This document shows, one piece after another, positions 24,118-31,701 of a DNA stretch of 31,756 nt. Origin of the DNA: JADLGH01 sp964586675 (GTDB taxonomy: Bacteria; Desulfobacterota_D; UBA1144; Nemesobacterales; UBA2774); contig CAZPHQ010000032.1 of NCBI GenBank assembly GCA_964586675.1, positions 1 through 31,756 on the forward strand, written 5' to 3'. Made by a program: the position numbers and the translations under genes. The notes under the pieces were generated by a model that did no database searches, was not told the origin of the DNA, and saw only the letters and a program-made list of their open reading frames with translations. The stretch's first letter is position 1. The number at the start of each line of letters is the position of its first letter.

Positions 24118-24936
24118 TTACAGCCGGGTTTCGCCCATCAGGACAATTTTCCCCGTAGGCAGGGTAACGCCTCCCGCCGGTTCAACACTCACCGCAAAAG
24201 CGCTTACGTTTCCAATATCTTTAAGTGATTTTATAACGTGCACGTAGTTGCCTTTCTCATCAACACTAAAAACCCCTGCGCTTTTGGGCTCGCCGTCCGC
24301 AATTGCCCAGAGTTGATAAGTTTTTCCTTGAGGCGCTTCCGGGAGCTCGAGCGCGTAGAACATTGCCTCATCATTGTCAGGGTTCCACAGCACCCTTCCC
24401 ACGGCTTTTAAGTCGGGCTCGGTTTTTACAAGATTAATTATCACGACCTCCGGATTCTCGAGAAAGGCAAGCATATCTGACCGACCCCGAATATCTTCTT
24501 TCAATACGGCTATCTTGGAATCCCTTTCCTGAATATGCGATTGCAGTTCTGAAATAACGCCCTGCTGCCTGCCGAGTTTCGAATCAAGGGAATAAATATA
24601 CGTGATCAGAGCAATAATTATGACCATGCTTGCTGCTGCAAAACCCATCGCAAGGGGCTCAAACCTTTGCCAGAAGGGAGCTTTAATATCATGCTTCAGG
24701 GTCTTTGGGCCGGATTTGATCTCGGCAAGTAATTTATTCTTTAGCTCAGGGTTCGGCTCCTCGGTTTTCAAGGCATGAGCCATCTGGGATATGGCCAGCT
24801 CGTATTCCGCAATGAGATCCTTGTATTTCTCGGGGTTTTCTTTTATATATCTTTCGGCCTCGATAAGGTCATCCCCGTCCAGTATACCGAGGGCATAGGC
24901 GGAGATTAATTCTGCGATTCGGTTGTTCTCGGACAT
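24118..24936 (-). CDS. rskA: RskA-type anti-sigma factor
   Basis: A 272-residue single-pass membrane anti-sigma factor. The N-terminal sigma-binding region has an anti-sigma zinc-finger-like fold without metal ligands (ELISAYALGILDGDDLIEAERYIKENPEKYKDLIAEYE). The TM helix is about residues 95-116, a coiled coil follows (about 117-150), and the C-terminal RskA domain (PF10099) spans about 165-270 (GRVLWNPDNDEAMFYALELPEAPQGKTYQLWAIADGEPKSAGVF; VSAFAVSVEPAGGVTLPTGKIVLMG). It should hold the ECF sigma factor encoded divergently at the membrane until released by proteolysis. ATG 24936 has AGAGG seven bases upstream and is preferred over an in-frame codon at 24984. Base composition is more AT-rich than comM. 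Confidence 0.88.
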   Translation of the reverse strand: MSENNRIAELISAYALGILDGDDLIEAERYIKENPEKYKDLIAEYELAISQMAHALKTEEPNPELKNKLLAEIKSGPKTLKHDIKAPFWQRFEPLAMGFAAASMVIIIALITYIYSLDSKLGRQQGVISELQSHIQERDSKIAVLKEDIRGRSDMLAFLENPEVVIINLVKTEPDLKAVGRVLWNPDNDEAMFYALELPEAPQGKTYQLWAIADGEPKSAGVFSVDEKGNYVHVIKSLKDIGNVSAFAVSVEPAGGVTLPTGKIVLMGETRL

Positions 24937-25001
24937 ACACAGCCTCTGTAAATATAAAGTACATATTGAGCGATTAAAGTACAATTCCCGGAAGATTTTA
25001 T

Positions 25002-25018
25002 CCGTACAATATATACGG
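25002..25018. promoter_or_regulatory. inverted repeat in the sigma/anti-sigma divergent region
   Basis: CCGTA (25002-25006) and TACGG (25014-25018) form an inverted repeat around CAATATA, midway between the divergent rskA and sigK starts. It may be an operator or part of a promoter for the pair; no consensus ECF promoter could be assigned. Confidence 0.35.
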
Positions 25019-25125
25019 TTTTAAAATTTATTTGGAGCATAATTCACGATAGATTTTGGTCCAGGCTTTTTAGATTGCGCTATAGTGGTTATCTTCTTTA
25101 TAACAACTGCGCCCAGCTGGTAGAT

Positions 25126-25713
25126 ATGTTCCCGGATGATAAGGAAATGAAAGTGAGCTCTCCAGAGAGGAATTTGAGATGGCAAGGGTATCTCTCGGAG
25201 ATTGCTCAGGGGAGAGAGAGTGCGCTTTCAGAGCTCTATGACGAAAGCAAAGGCCTTGTCTATACCTTTGCGCTTAAGATTCTGGATAACCAACCGGATG
25301 CCGAGGAGATCACTCTGGATGTTTATAAATATGTCTGGAGCAACGCAGCAAATTATAATGCCGAGCTCAGCAATCCCTCTACCTGGCTTATAATGCTGAC
25401 GCGCTCTCGTTCTATCGATAAGATCAGGTCGAGAAGAAATGCTCAAGAGTTATCCGGCATTATTGAAAAAGAGATATACAGCCCGGAAAAAAGCACTGAG
25501 ACGGCTGCTTTGGAATCGGAGCAGAGAAAGATTATTCTCGAAGCCTTGTCGGAACTCGATCCAAACCACAGACGGGTGCTTGAGCTCGCTTATTTTTATC
25601 AGTACACGCAGTCGGAAATATCCGAAATGATGAATATACCGCTCGGATCCGTTAAAAGCATAGTCAGGGTGGCAACGGACAAGCTGAAACAAACCCTGAA
25701 AGTAATTGAATAG
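25126..25713 (+). CDS. sigK: ECF sigma factor, SigK-like
   Basis: An alternative sigma factor of about 195 residues. Region 2 is seen as ALSELYDESKGLVYTFALKILDNQPDAEEITLDVYKYVW with a following STWLIMLTRSRSIDKIRSRR. Region 4 is LSELDPNHRRVLELAYFYQYTQSEISEMMNIPLGSVKSIVRVATDKL, the helix-turn-helix for the -35. The pairing with an RskA-type anti-sigma factor places it near the SigK/ECF19 group. The start is uncertain: ATG 25126 is used, ATG 25147 or GTG 25153 (behind AAGGA) are possible, and a TTG at 25075 would add 17 residues. A FAS1 protein downstream matches the mycobacterial SigK regulon, which includes the FAS1 proteins MPT70/MPT83. Confidence 0.88.
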   Translation: MFPDDKEMKVSSPERNLRWQGYLSEIAQGRESALSELYDESKGLVYTFALKILDNQPDAEEITLDVYKYVWSNAANYNAELSNPSTWLIMLTRSRSIDKIRSRRNAQELSGIIEKEIYSPEKSTETAALESEQRKIILEALSELDPNHRRVLELAYFYQYTQSEISEMMNIPLGSVKSIVRVATDKLKQTLKVIE

Positions 25714-25764
25714 CTTTTCAGGATTTACCATCTGTAATAGCATCCCCCCAATTTATATGTCGTC

Positions 25765-25782
25765 GGCTCAAATCAATGAGCC
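25765..25782 (+). terminator. short hairpin after the sigma factor gene
   Basis: GGCTCA (25765-25770) pairs exactly with TGAGCC (25777-25782) around a 6-nt loop. The following TTCAAATT is only weakly T-rich, so termination may be partial and the downstream genes could still be read from the sigma promoter. Confidence 0.4.
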
Positions 25783-25954
25783 TTCAAATTCCTGTGATCC
25801 AAAAATAACTTAGCCCCGTATACCTCTTCAAGCTCTTATTTCGGTGAAGAAACTATCGGACGGTCAATTATCCGCCGGAGCGGAAATTCCGGAACTTCCC
25901 GTTTGAGATGCATTTTGAGAAAAAGCAAAAATCCAAAGAAGGAGGCAGGAAATC

Positions 25955-26917
25955 GTGACGACAAATAACAAACGAAGGACTTTTTTACAGCTCTTGCTGG
26001 GTTCTAACGATGTGTCGGCGCATGGAGATGAAGCCGTAAAGACGCCAGAGAAACCAGGCAGCGGTATTTTGTCGGTCCCGACCAGCCGCCGCCAGATGTT
26101 ATATAACATCGGCCTTGCGGGAGCCGGTATCGCCGCAGGGTCCGTCATTGGAGCTTGTGACGATGGAGGCAGAAGCATGGCGGATGACGGACAGAATATA
26201 GATCCTGCGATACTGAATTTCGCCCTGAACCTTGAATATCTCGAGGCCGAATACTATTTGAGAGCAATCGGTCAGCAGCTCGGTGACAACGACCGGGGTA
26301 TGGGAGCAGGAACAGTGACAGGGGGCAGCGCGGTACCTTTCACGCCCGGAGGATTGATAGAGCAGTACGCAATGGAGATTGCCGGGGACGAGCTCGCTCA
26401 CGTTAAATTCCTCCGCTCCGCTTTGGGAAACGGTGCCGTATCCGCGCCGGATATCAATTTTACGGACGCATTCAACGCCATAGGCTTTGATCCCTTCGCC
26501 AGTGAATTCAACTTCCTGCTCGGGGCATTCGTCTTCGAGGATGTCGGCGTTACCGCGTATAACGGGGCTGCGCCGCTCATAACCAGCAAGGATATTCTCG
26601 CCGCGGCTGCAAGCATCCTGGCGGTCGAAGCCTATCATGCGGGTGAGATACGCGTCGTGCTATACGCCCTCGGACAGGACAACCCGACGTTGATAGACAC
26701 TGCCAACGCGATTTCGGATGCCCGCGACATGTTCGACAGCGACGGTATCGATAACGATCAGCCTATAACTGCGGGAGGCGCGAATATCATACCGACGGAC
26801 GCGAACGGACTCGCATTCAGCCGAAGCGTGGAGTCAGTGCTCAGAATAGTGTATTTGAACAGCGGCGGCTTGCCCGGTGGATTCTTCCCCGATGGCCTGA
26901 ACGGGACCTTCGCCTAG
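25955..26917 (+). CDS. Tat-exported ferritin-like domain lipoprotein
   Basis: A 320-residue protein. Residues 44-68 form a twin-arginine signal with lipobox (SRRQMLYNIGLAGAGIAAGSVIGAC, Arg45-Arg46, Cys68), preceded by an extra 43-residue N-terminal segment that has its own RR (7-8). The mature part is a ferritin-like four-helix bundle (PF13668 type, as in desiccation-related PCC13-62) with candidate di-iron ligands in NLEYLEAEYYLRA, EIAGDELAHVKFL, AFVFEDVGVTAYNGA and AVEAYHAGEIRVVLY. Folding before Tat export would fit a metal cofactor. The GTG start at 25955 is nine bases after AAGGAGG. It lies between sigK and the FAS1 gene and is probably part of the same regulon. Confidence 0.85.
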   Translation: MTTNNKRRTFLQLLLGSNDVSAHGDEAVKTPEKPGSGILSVPTSRRQMLYNIGLAGAGIAAGSVIGACDDGGRSMADDGQNIDPAILNFALNLEYLEAEYYLRAIGQQLGDNDRGMGAGTVTGGSAVPFTPGGLIEQYAMEIAGDELAHVKFLRSALGNGAVSAPDINFTDAFNAIGFDPFASEFNFLLGAFVFEDVGVTAYNGAAPLITSKDILAAAASILAVEAYHAGEIRVVLYALGQDNPTLIDTANAISDARDMFDSDGIDNDQPITAGGANIIPTDANGLAFSRSVESVLRIVYLNSGGLPGGFFPDGLNGTFA

Positions 26918-27021
26918 GCAGAAGCCCGTATTTTTGCCGGGAATATCCGGCTCGACCGCATATCGGACGAAACAAATCTTTGTGATCAGATCAAAATTCT
27001 ATTTTTTAAGGAGGTGCAGAA

Positions 27022-27591
27022 ATGCACATTATGACAAGAAAGTTGTTTTTAGCTGTGGCAGTGGCAATGATATCTTTCGCGGGCATGCCGGCAATCGCCG
27101 AAGATTCGACAGTTATGGTCGGCGGCGAGGCTATGTATCCGGCCAAGGATATCGTCGATAACGCCGTAAATTCGGCCGATCATACCACGCTCGTGGAGGC
27201 TGTAAAGGCTGCCGGGCTCGTCGAAACGCTCAAGGGGCCGGGTCCCTTTACGGTGTTTGCGCCGACGAATGACGCCTTTGAAAATCTCCCCGACGGAACA
27301 GTCGCAATGCTTCTAAAGCCGGAGAATAAAGAAGGTCTGGTAAAAGTCCTGACTTATCACGTCGTTCCGGGCCGTCTGACTTTCGATGCCCTGGCTGAAC
27401 AGATTAAGGCAGGTAACGGAACGGCGCAGCTCAAAACGGCAAGCGGCGGTATGTTAACGGTTATGATGAATGGCCCGCACAATATAGTCGTAAAGGATGA
27501 AAAGGGCAACGTCGCGGATATTTCCACTTACGATGTGATGCAGTCGAACGGCGTTATACAGGTAATAGATACAGTTCTCCTTCCGAACTAA
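27022..27591 (+). CDS. secreted fasciclin (FAS1) domain protein
   Basis: A 189-residue protein with a signal peptide (residues 1-26, cleavage after AIA) and one FAS1 domain (about 40-188). The H1 box appears as PGPFTVFAPTNDAFENLP, the middle motif as YHVVPGRLTFDAL, and the H2 box as NGVIQVIDTVLLPN. FAS1 domains mediate adhesion and ligand binding outside the cell; in mycobacteria MPT70/MPT83 of this type are controlled by SigK/RskA. The ATG at 27022 follows AAGGAGGTG. The gene is 104 bp after the ferritin-like lipoprotein and is followed by a hairpin. The link to the local sigma factor is inference from gene order. Confidence 0.92.
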   Translation: MHIMTRKLFLAVAVAMISFAGMPAIAEDSTVMVGGEAMYPAKDIVDNAVNSADHTTLVEAVKAAGLVETLKGPGPFTVFAPTNDAFENLPDGTVAMLLKPENKEGLVKVLTYHVVPGRLTFDALAEQIKAGNGTAQLKTASGGMLTVMMNGPHNIVVKDEKGNVADISTYDVMQSNGVIQVIDTVLLPN

Positions 27592-27622
27592 ACCCGTTGA
27601 AATCAAGCTTAAGATAATTGGC

Positions 27623-27653
27623 CGGGCGCTCCTGTTATTATTCGGAGCGCTCG
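27623..27653 (+). terminator. hairpin after the FAS1 gene
   Basis: A GC-rich stem of about 10 bp (centred on GCGCTCC 27626-27632 and GGAGCGC 27644-27650) with an 11-nt loop lies 32 nt after the stop. The tail CCATTATTCC is T-poor, so termination is likely but not certain. Confidence 0.5.
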
Positions 27654-27696
27654 CCATTATTCCATCGAAATTCATTTCGCCCGCTATGCGGGATTA

Positions 27697-27730
27697 TATT
27701 ATTTATGAAGTGTAGGGCCCGGGATGAAAA
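27697..27730. repeat. 34-bp direct repeat, left copy
   Basis: The 34 bases starting TATTATTTATGAAGTGTAGG match 28561-28594 with one mismatch (C/G at the 21st base). The two copies, 864 bp apart, flank the unknown exported-protein gene and the comM remnant. Confidence 0.85.
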
Positions 27731-27734
27731 CCGA

Positions 27735-27747
27735 CTGGACAGTCCAG
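27735..27747. repeat. short perfect palindrome next to the 34-bp repeat
   Basis: CTGGAC-A-GTCCAG is an exact inverted repeat four bases inside the left 34-bp repeat. It is not matched beside the right copy. It may be part of a recombination site or simply a small hairpin. Confidence 0.4.
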
Positions 27748-27835
27748 AATGCTGGAGACTGTGCCGGGTGGATTAGTCGGTGGCGCGTAAAAGATTGTCC
27801 GCGAGATATACCCACGGCTATATGGTGATAGGCAC

Positions 27836-27863
27836 AAAAAGCATTGACTATGAGCATTGCTTT
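27836..27863 (-). terminator. terminator of the unknown exported-protein gene
   Basis: On the minus strand a stem AAAGCA/TGCTTT (complement of 27858-27863 and 27838-27843) is followed by a T run (complement of 27836-27840), just downstream of the stop at 27870. Confidence 0.5.
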
Positions 27864-27869
27864 CTTGAT

Positions 27870-28445
27870 TTATTTTAATGGATATATCGTGAGGTCATAT
27901 TCATCCACTGTTTTGTTGATATTAAAATTGGACTTATAACACTCAACTACTGCAACTTTTTTCTCTCCTCCATCAACCGCGGGGAAAAATGCTGTTAATC
28001 TTGCCCTCTCAATCCCCTGTACTGTGAAAATAGACTCAAGAATTTCAGGCATACCCTCGAGCACCTTCTTTTTTACGTCTTCGGAGTCCCACGCACCGCC
28101 TGTTTGTATGTAGGAGACATTCGCAAAATCACTGGATACGATTAGATCTTTGATTTTAATATCACCGCCTAAGGCTTCTTCGATTTTTTGTTTCTTGTTC
28201 TTATTTGAATTGCTGCCGCCCGAGTATAGTTCTTCCATGACCCCGTCCACGATTAACTTAACCTCTTTGGCTGTGATACCATATTTTTTCCCGACGCGGC
28301 TTAACGCTTCTTTTTCAGGCACAGACATGGGGGTATTGATCACCTCTTGGTAAATGCTGTATTCCCGTTCGGTATAGGCGTGGACAATATTAGTTAAGAG
28401 CAATACAAACAACAGGCTATAAAGCAGACTAAGTGGCTTTTTCAT
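27870..28445 (-). CDS. exported protein of unknown function
   Basis: A 191-residue protein with a signal peptide (MKKPLSLLYSLLFVLLLTNIVHA, residues 1-23). The mature part has a helical segment (EYSIYQEVINTPMSVPEKEALSRVGKKYGITAKEVKLIVDGVMEELY), a Ser/Asn/Lys-rich linker (SGGSNSNKNKKQK) and an alpha/beta region (about 90-191) with ESIFTVQGIERARLTAFFPAVDGGEKKVAVVECYKS. No family is recognised. ATG 28445 follows CGGAGGA. The gene is clearly more AT-rich than the chromosomal genes around it and is enclosed by 34-bp direct repeats, which suggests acquisition. It is convergent with the FAS1 gene. Confidence 0.75.
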   Translation of the reverse strand: MKKPLSLLYSLLFVLLLTNIVHAYTEREYSIYQEVINTPMSVPEKEALSRVGKKYGITAKEVKLIVDGVMEELYSGGSNSNKNKKQKIEEALGGDIKIKDLIVSSDFANVSYIQTGGAWDSEDVKKKVLEGMPEILESIFTVQGIERARLTAFFPAVDGGEKKVAVVECYKSNFNINKTVDEYDLTIYPLK

Positions 28446-28485
28446 TTATGTCCTCCGATTAATATTTACTATTACCCGTGCTTCC

Positions 28486-28557
28486 GATGTAAGCGTCTAC
28501 TCCGAGAACGGCGCTTTATAGGACTTTGGAAATCATAATAATGGGCTAATTATAACC
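28486..28557 (-). pseudogene. remnant of a second comM 5' end
   Basis: Reading down from the ATG at 28534-28536, the remnant encodes MISKVL-stop-SAVLGVDAYI, the first 17 codons of comM with one nonsense codon (TCA to TAA), and then diverges. Upstream the -10 TATAAT is also kept (complement of 28549-28554). Of the eight coding differences from the comM copy at 23969, seven are synonymous third-position changes. That pattern means the two copies diverged while both encoded protein, so the fragment is from another functional comM allele rather than a recent local duplicate. Confidence 0.85.
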
Positions 28558-28560
28558 TTT

Positions 28561-28594
28561 TATTATTTATGAAGTGTAGGGGCCGGGATGAAAA
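28561..28594. repeat. 34-bp direct repeat, right copy
   Basis: Matches 27697-27730 at 33 of 34 positions in direct orientation. It begins three bases after the comM remnant ends, so the two boundary signals adjoin. The remaining sequence to the glycosyltransferase start at 28757 shows no gene. Confidence 0.85.
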
Positions 28595-28756
28595 ATCGGT
28601 GGTGGGGCGGTGAAGATAGTCGGGATTCTGCCCTTACTGGCGACGTTCAGGCTAATATGATAAGAATATGGGCAGGCTGCACGTACGGCGCTGCGGTCGG
28701 CTGTAAATGGAGATGAGATTCGTGAGCATCATTTCCAATCTATAAGGTGAGAGAGC

Positions 28757-29764
28757 GTGACAGAGCTTAGGCCGCTTCGCAGCGACGAGAAAATAGCGAT
28801 AGCCGTTCCGACGAGAGACAGGCCTTCGTATCTGGCGGTTCTCATAGCCTGCGTATTGAGCCAGACGCATACGAACTGGATGCTTCTCATAAACGACCAG
28901 AGCGAGACGCCCGTCGAGAGGGACCACGCGCTAAGCGATTTGCTCAAGCTCGCGAGAAGCGGCGGGCACGACGTCACTATAATCCGCACGGAAAAGGGAT
29001 CCGAAAGGCACCAGAGCGCCATGGAGGCCGTTCCCGAAGGGATAGAGCTTATACTCCGGGTAGACGACGACATGTTTCCCGAGCCTTCGTTCCTCGAGAA
29101 TGTGCTGAAGCCCTTCAGGTTCTTCCCGGGCGAGCCGCTCGCCGCAGTCGGCGGACTCCACCCCGAGCCCGGGAAAGGTCCGCTCGACCTGGACTTCGCT
29201 CTCGGCGATCCGGAGTGGATCCCGAGGTTCGACAGGCCGGACTGGAGGCTCCAGGGGCATTTCTACTACAACCCTCCCGAGATACTGGAGGCCGAATCGC
29301 TCGGCGGAGGGGCGATACTCTACAGGCGGAGCGCCGTCGAAGACGCTGGGGGATGGGCTGTCCCGGGCTACAGCGACCTCGCGTTCAGGGAGGAGAGCGA
29401 CCTTTGCGCAAGGCTCCACGCGAAGGGCTACGGGATGATGATCACGACGGAGGCTATCGTATGGCACCTCCTCGCCCCGGGCGGCGGGGCGCGGAAAGTG
29501 CTTAAGACCGGAAAGGGCAATGTTATCGTGACCGGGAGAGACGATATGGCTTCGGACGAAAGGGTGTTCGCCGGGACGCTGCGGGGTATATCGGCGAGCA
29601 GCGGTCCTTCGCCGCACGGCCTCAAACGCTATAAGGTGAGCGAGCTCGAATCCGGAATCTATAAACCGGCCGCGTTGAATCCGTCCGGCTCGGCGCTGGG
29701 TATCGCAAGACGCGTTATGCGAAAGTTAAGGGCAGTGCGCCGCCATCTCGGAACGAAGCGGTGA
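28757..29764 (+). CDS. family 2 glycosyltransferase
   Basis: A 335-residue GT-A fold transferase that moves a sugar from a nucleotide donor to an unknown acceptor, presumably in envelope polysaccharide synthesis. The N-terminal nucleotide-binding segment is IAIAVPTRDRPSYLAVLIACVLSQTHTNWMLLINDQS. The metal-binding DDD is at residues 103-105 (LRVDDDMFPEP). Later motifs are SLGGGAILYRRSAVEDAGGW, the acceptor-side EESD (212-215) and VWHLL (H237). No membrane segment is seen; the C-terminus is basic. The GTG start at 28757 is preceded by AAGGTGAG. Codon use returns to the GC-rich chromosomal pattern here, just beyond the island boundary. No other sugar genes are adjacent. Confidence 0.88.
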   Translation: MTELRPLRSDEKIAIAVPTRDRPSYLAVLIACVLSQTHTNWMLLINDQSETPVERDHALSDLLKLARSGGHDVTIIRTEKGSERHQSAMEAVPEGIELILRVDDDMFPEPSFLENVLKPFRFFPGEPLAAVGGLHPEPGKGPLDLDFALGDPEWIPRFDRPDWRLQGHFYYNPPEILEAESLGGGAILYRRSAVEDAGGWAVPGYSDLAFREESDLCARLHAKGYGMMITTEAIVWHLLAPGGGARKVLKTGKGNVIVTGRDDMASDERVFAGTLRGISASSGPSPHGLKRYKVSELESGIYKPAALNPSGSALGIARRVMRKLRAVRRHLGTKR

Positions 29765-29783
29765 GGCATGGAAACGGGTTGAT

Positions 29784-30665
29784 TTAATAGCAAAATACTT
29801 TCTTCAGCTCCTTGTAAAAATAGTCGATACAAATCTGTATCTTTTCCGTATCGATAAGTTCCTTTTGTGTAATTATCCATATAGGCGCGCCGAACTTCGG
29901 ATCGGGTTTACTAAGCTCCACTAAAGAATTGTCCATAGTCTTATAAATAGAAGGAAGAAGCCCGATTCCGAGCCCGGCTTTGACAGCGGCGTATATGCTT
30001 TCCATGGAGTTGGCTTTAAGAGCAATATTGTCCTCGTCGATTATCGTCCTCAGATATTTCGTCGATTTGATATTGGATATCCTCTCGGTGCCGATAATAA
30101 ACACATTGTCCGAATAAAAATTGGGAGAGTTCGTCCCCGGCTTATTCTTGATATAGTCTTTGACTGCATAAAATGCCCAGGCTCCTTTTCCTACATTAAT
30201 CGCATACTCGTGGGGCTGTACAACATCGGATGAACGTATCGCGATATCGGCGTCTCTTTTATAAATATCGAAGAAATCCTCGTCCACTATAAGCTCGATT
30301 TTCAACTGTGAATATTTTTTATGAAGCCTGGATAATAAAGGTGGCAACACCACGTTGGCTATTACGTTTGTTGTCGTGATTTTGACTGTTCCGAAAATAT
30401 CGGACAATTGACCGTCGATGAATTGATCGATCTCTTTTATTTCGTCGTTCAGCCTTGCGGACTTTCTGGCGAGCCCTTCACCCCATGCGGTCAAGATATA
30501 ACCCTGAGCGGTTTTCTTAAGAAGCTTTTTCCCGATTTTCTTTTCGAGCCTCAAGATGCGCCTGTAAACCGTTGTTTGGTCTATTTCCAAAATGCGGGCG
30601 GCTTTAGACATGTTCAGCATTTTGGATACCTCTATAAATACCCTTAGATCGTCCAAGTTATACAT
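29784..30665 (-). CDS. LysR-family transcriptional regulator
   Basis: A 293-residue LTTR. The N-terminal winged HTH is MYNLDDLRVFIEVSKMLNMSKAARILEIDQTTVYRRILRLEKKIGKKLLKKTAQGYILTAWG (recognition helix about residues 28-40). A linker helix and a two-lobe periplasmic-binding-like effector domain follow (TVKITTTNVIANVVLPPLLSRLHKKY; DADIAIRSSD; AVKAGLGIGLLPSIY). The gene is transcribed away from the acetoacetate-decarboxylase-like gene, the usual LTTR layout, with palindromic sites between them. The effector is unknown. ATG 30665 begins the standard LTTR start; no strong ribosome site precedes it. It is more AT-rich than the glycosyltransferase next to it. Confidence 0.92.
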   Translation of the reverse strand: MYNLDDLRVFIEVSKMLNMSKAARILEIDQTTVYRRILRLEKKIGKKLLKKTAQGYILTAWGEGLARKSARLNDEIKEIDQFIDGQLSDIFGTVKITTTNVIANVVLPPLLSRLHKKYSQLKIELIVDEDFFDIYKRDADIAIRSSDVVQPHEYAINVGKGAWAFYAVKDYIKNKPGTNSPNFYSDNVFIIGTERISNIKSTKYLRTIIDEDNIALKANSMESIYAAVKAGLGIGLLPSIYKTMDNSLVELSKPDPKFGAPIWIITQKELIDTEKIQICIDYFYKELKKVFCY

Positions 30666-30697
30666 CCGATACCCCCATATTTATTTGTATTTTTGCT

Positions 30698-30752
30698 CTG
30701 CATATATGCAGCTTGCAGGCTGCAAATAAACCGATTGACTTGCAATAATGCA
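30698..30752. promoter_or_regulatory. TGCA-containing palindromes, candidate LysR operators
   Basis: Three sites follow each other: CTGCATATATGCAG (30698-30711, exact palindrome), TTGCAGGCTGCAA (30713-30725, exact 6+1+6) and TTGCAATAATGCA (30740-30752, paired TGCA halves). The third lies inside the promoter spacer. LysR proteins bind several such dyads near the divergent promoter, so these are the likely binding sites of the neighbouring regulator. Confidence 0.65.
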
Positions 30753-30763
30753 TATCATATTAT
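30735..30763 (+). promoter_or_regulatory. sigma-70 promoter of the decarboxylase-like operon
   Basis: TTGACT (30735-30740) and TATTAT (30758-30763) are exactly 17 nt apart, close to consensus. Transcription from about 30770 leaves a leader of about 95 nt before the ATG at 30867. The spacer carries a TGCA dyad. Confidence 0.75.
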
Positions 30764-30866
30764 ACCGGAGGTAAACGGGGTTTTTAAAGCCATTTTTATG
30801 AAGTTTGCGAACAAAATCAGGGGTCAAAATGAGCAGAGTACAAATAAATCAAAGAAGGAGGTTATC

Positions 30867-31643
30867 ATGAAAAATATAGCAGCTTTATTTTTGTTTATTG
30901 CGATATCTGTACTCACTGTTTTACCCGTGAGCAGTGTGCGAGCCGAGCAAGATAAGTTACCGGCTCCCCAATTGGTAACGGATGCATGGATGCTTTTAAT
31001 AGGGTACGAGGCGGACGCGGAGGCGTTGAAAGAGATTTTACCCAAGGGATTGAAGCCTCATCCTAATAATAGAGTCGTCCTGAATATGTATACGGTCCCC
31101 GACGGTTCTAACACATCCGGATTTGGATCGTATACGCTGACATATGTAACGATAGAGGTTGAAGGTCACGACTCTTATATAATGAACGCTCCAAGCGGGT
31201 TTCCGGGTAGATACTTTGCATATTACTTCAACAGCTCCCCTTTGATGAGGGAATATACAAAAGCCATAGGCATTCCTGCCCAGGATGGATTTACTACTAC
31301 AGTAGTTAAAGATGGAAAGCTCACGGCAACACTCACGGTAGATGGAAAGCCATTTATTGTATCCACAGCGGACGTTGGATCTAAATTCGAAGGGGTAATC
31401 GGAGGCCATTTAAATTACTTCGGTTTGTTGGACGTCGGACAATCCCAGGAAGTTGTTAAATATCCGATACCATTGGTTGGCTATCCGGTTAAGACAGAAA
31501 ATCCGACTGTAACATTCGAAATGCCGGAAGACAATCCTCTCTACAAACTAAAACCCAAGAAAATAGATTGGGCTGTCTGGTTACAGGCAAGTTTTGTTTA
31601 TCCGCAGTATCAGGTTTTAAGCGAGCTGAAGGCAGCAGACTAA
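30867..31643 (+). CDS. exported acetoacetate-decarboxylase-like protein
   Basis: A 258-residue protein with a signal peptide (MKNIAALFLFIAISVLTVLPVSSVRA, 1-26). The mature part resembles the acetoacetate decarboxylase-like beta-cone fold (LLIGYEADAEALKEILPKGLKPHPNNRVVLNMYTV; YTLTYVTIEVEG; FPGRYFAYYFNSSPLMREYTKAIGIPAQDG; YPQYQVLSELKAAD). Acetoacetate decarboxylases are normally cytoplasmic and use a Schiff-base Lys; the equivalent here is not certain, so another activity is likely. ATG 30867 follows AAGAAGGAGG; in-frame codons upstream (for example at 30798) lack a ribosome site and would destroy the signal peptide. It is divergent from the LysR gene and is followed 58 nt later by a probable flavin monooxygenase. 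Confidence 0.65.
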   Translation: MKNIAALFLFIAISVLTVLPVSSVRAEQDKLPAPQLVTDAWMLLIGYEADAEALKEILPKGLKPHPNNRVVLNMYTVPDGSNTSGFGSYTLTYVTIEVEGHDSYIMNAPSGFPGRYFAYYFNSSPLMREYTKAIGIPAQDGFTTTVVKDGKLTATLTVDGKPFIVSTADVGSKFEGVIGGHLNYFGLLDVGQSQEVVKYPIPLVGYPVKTENPTVTFEMPEDNPLYKLKPKKIDWAVWLQASFVYPQYQVLSELKAAD

Positions 31644-31701
31644 AAATAGTATGCCGTGCTCATTTTGACCAAAAGACTTTTTGTAAAAAAAAGGAGATAC
31701 A

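Noticed and set aside
24118..28445. Integrase or transposase that could have moved the island
   Set aside because: None of the genes between the comM repeats resembles a recombinase, so the mechanism is left open.
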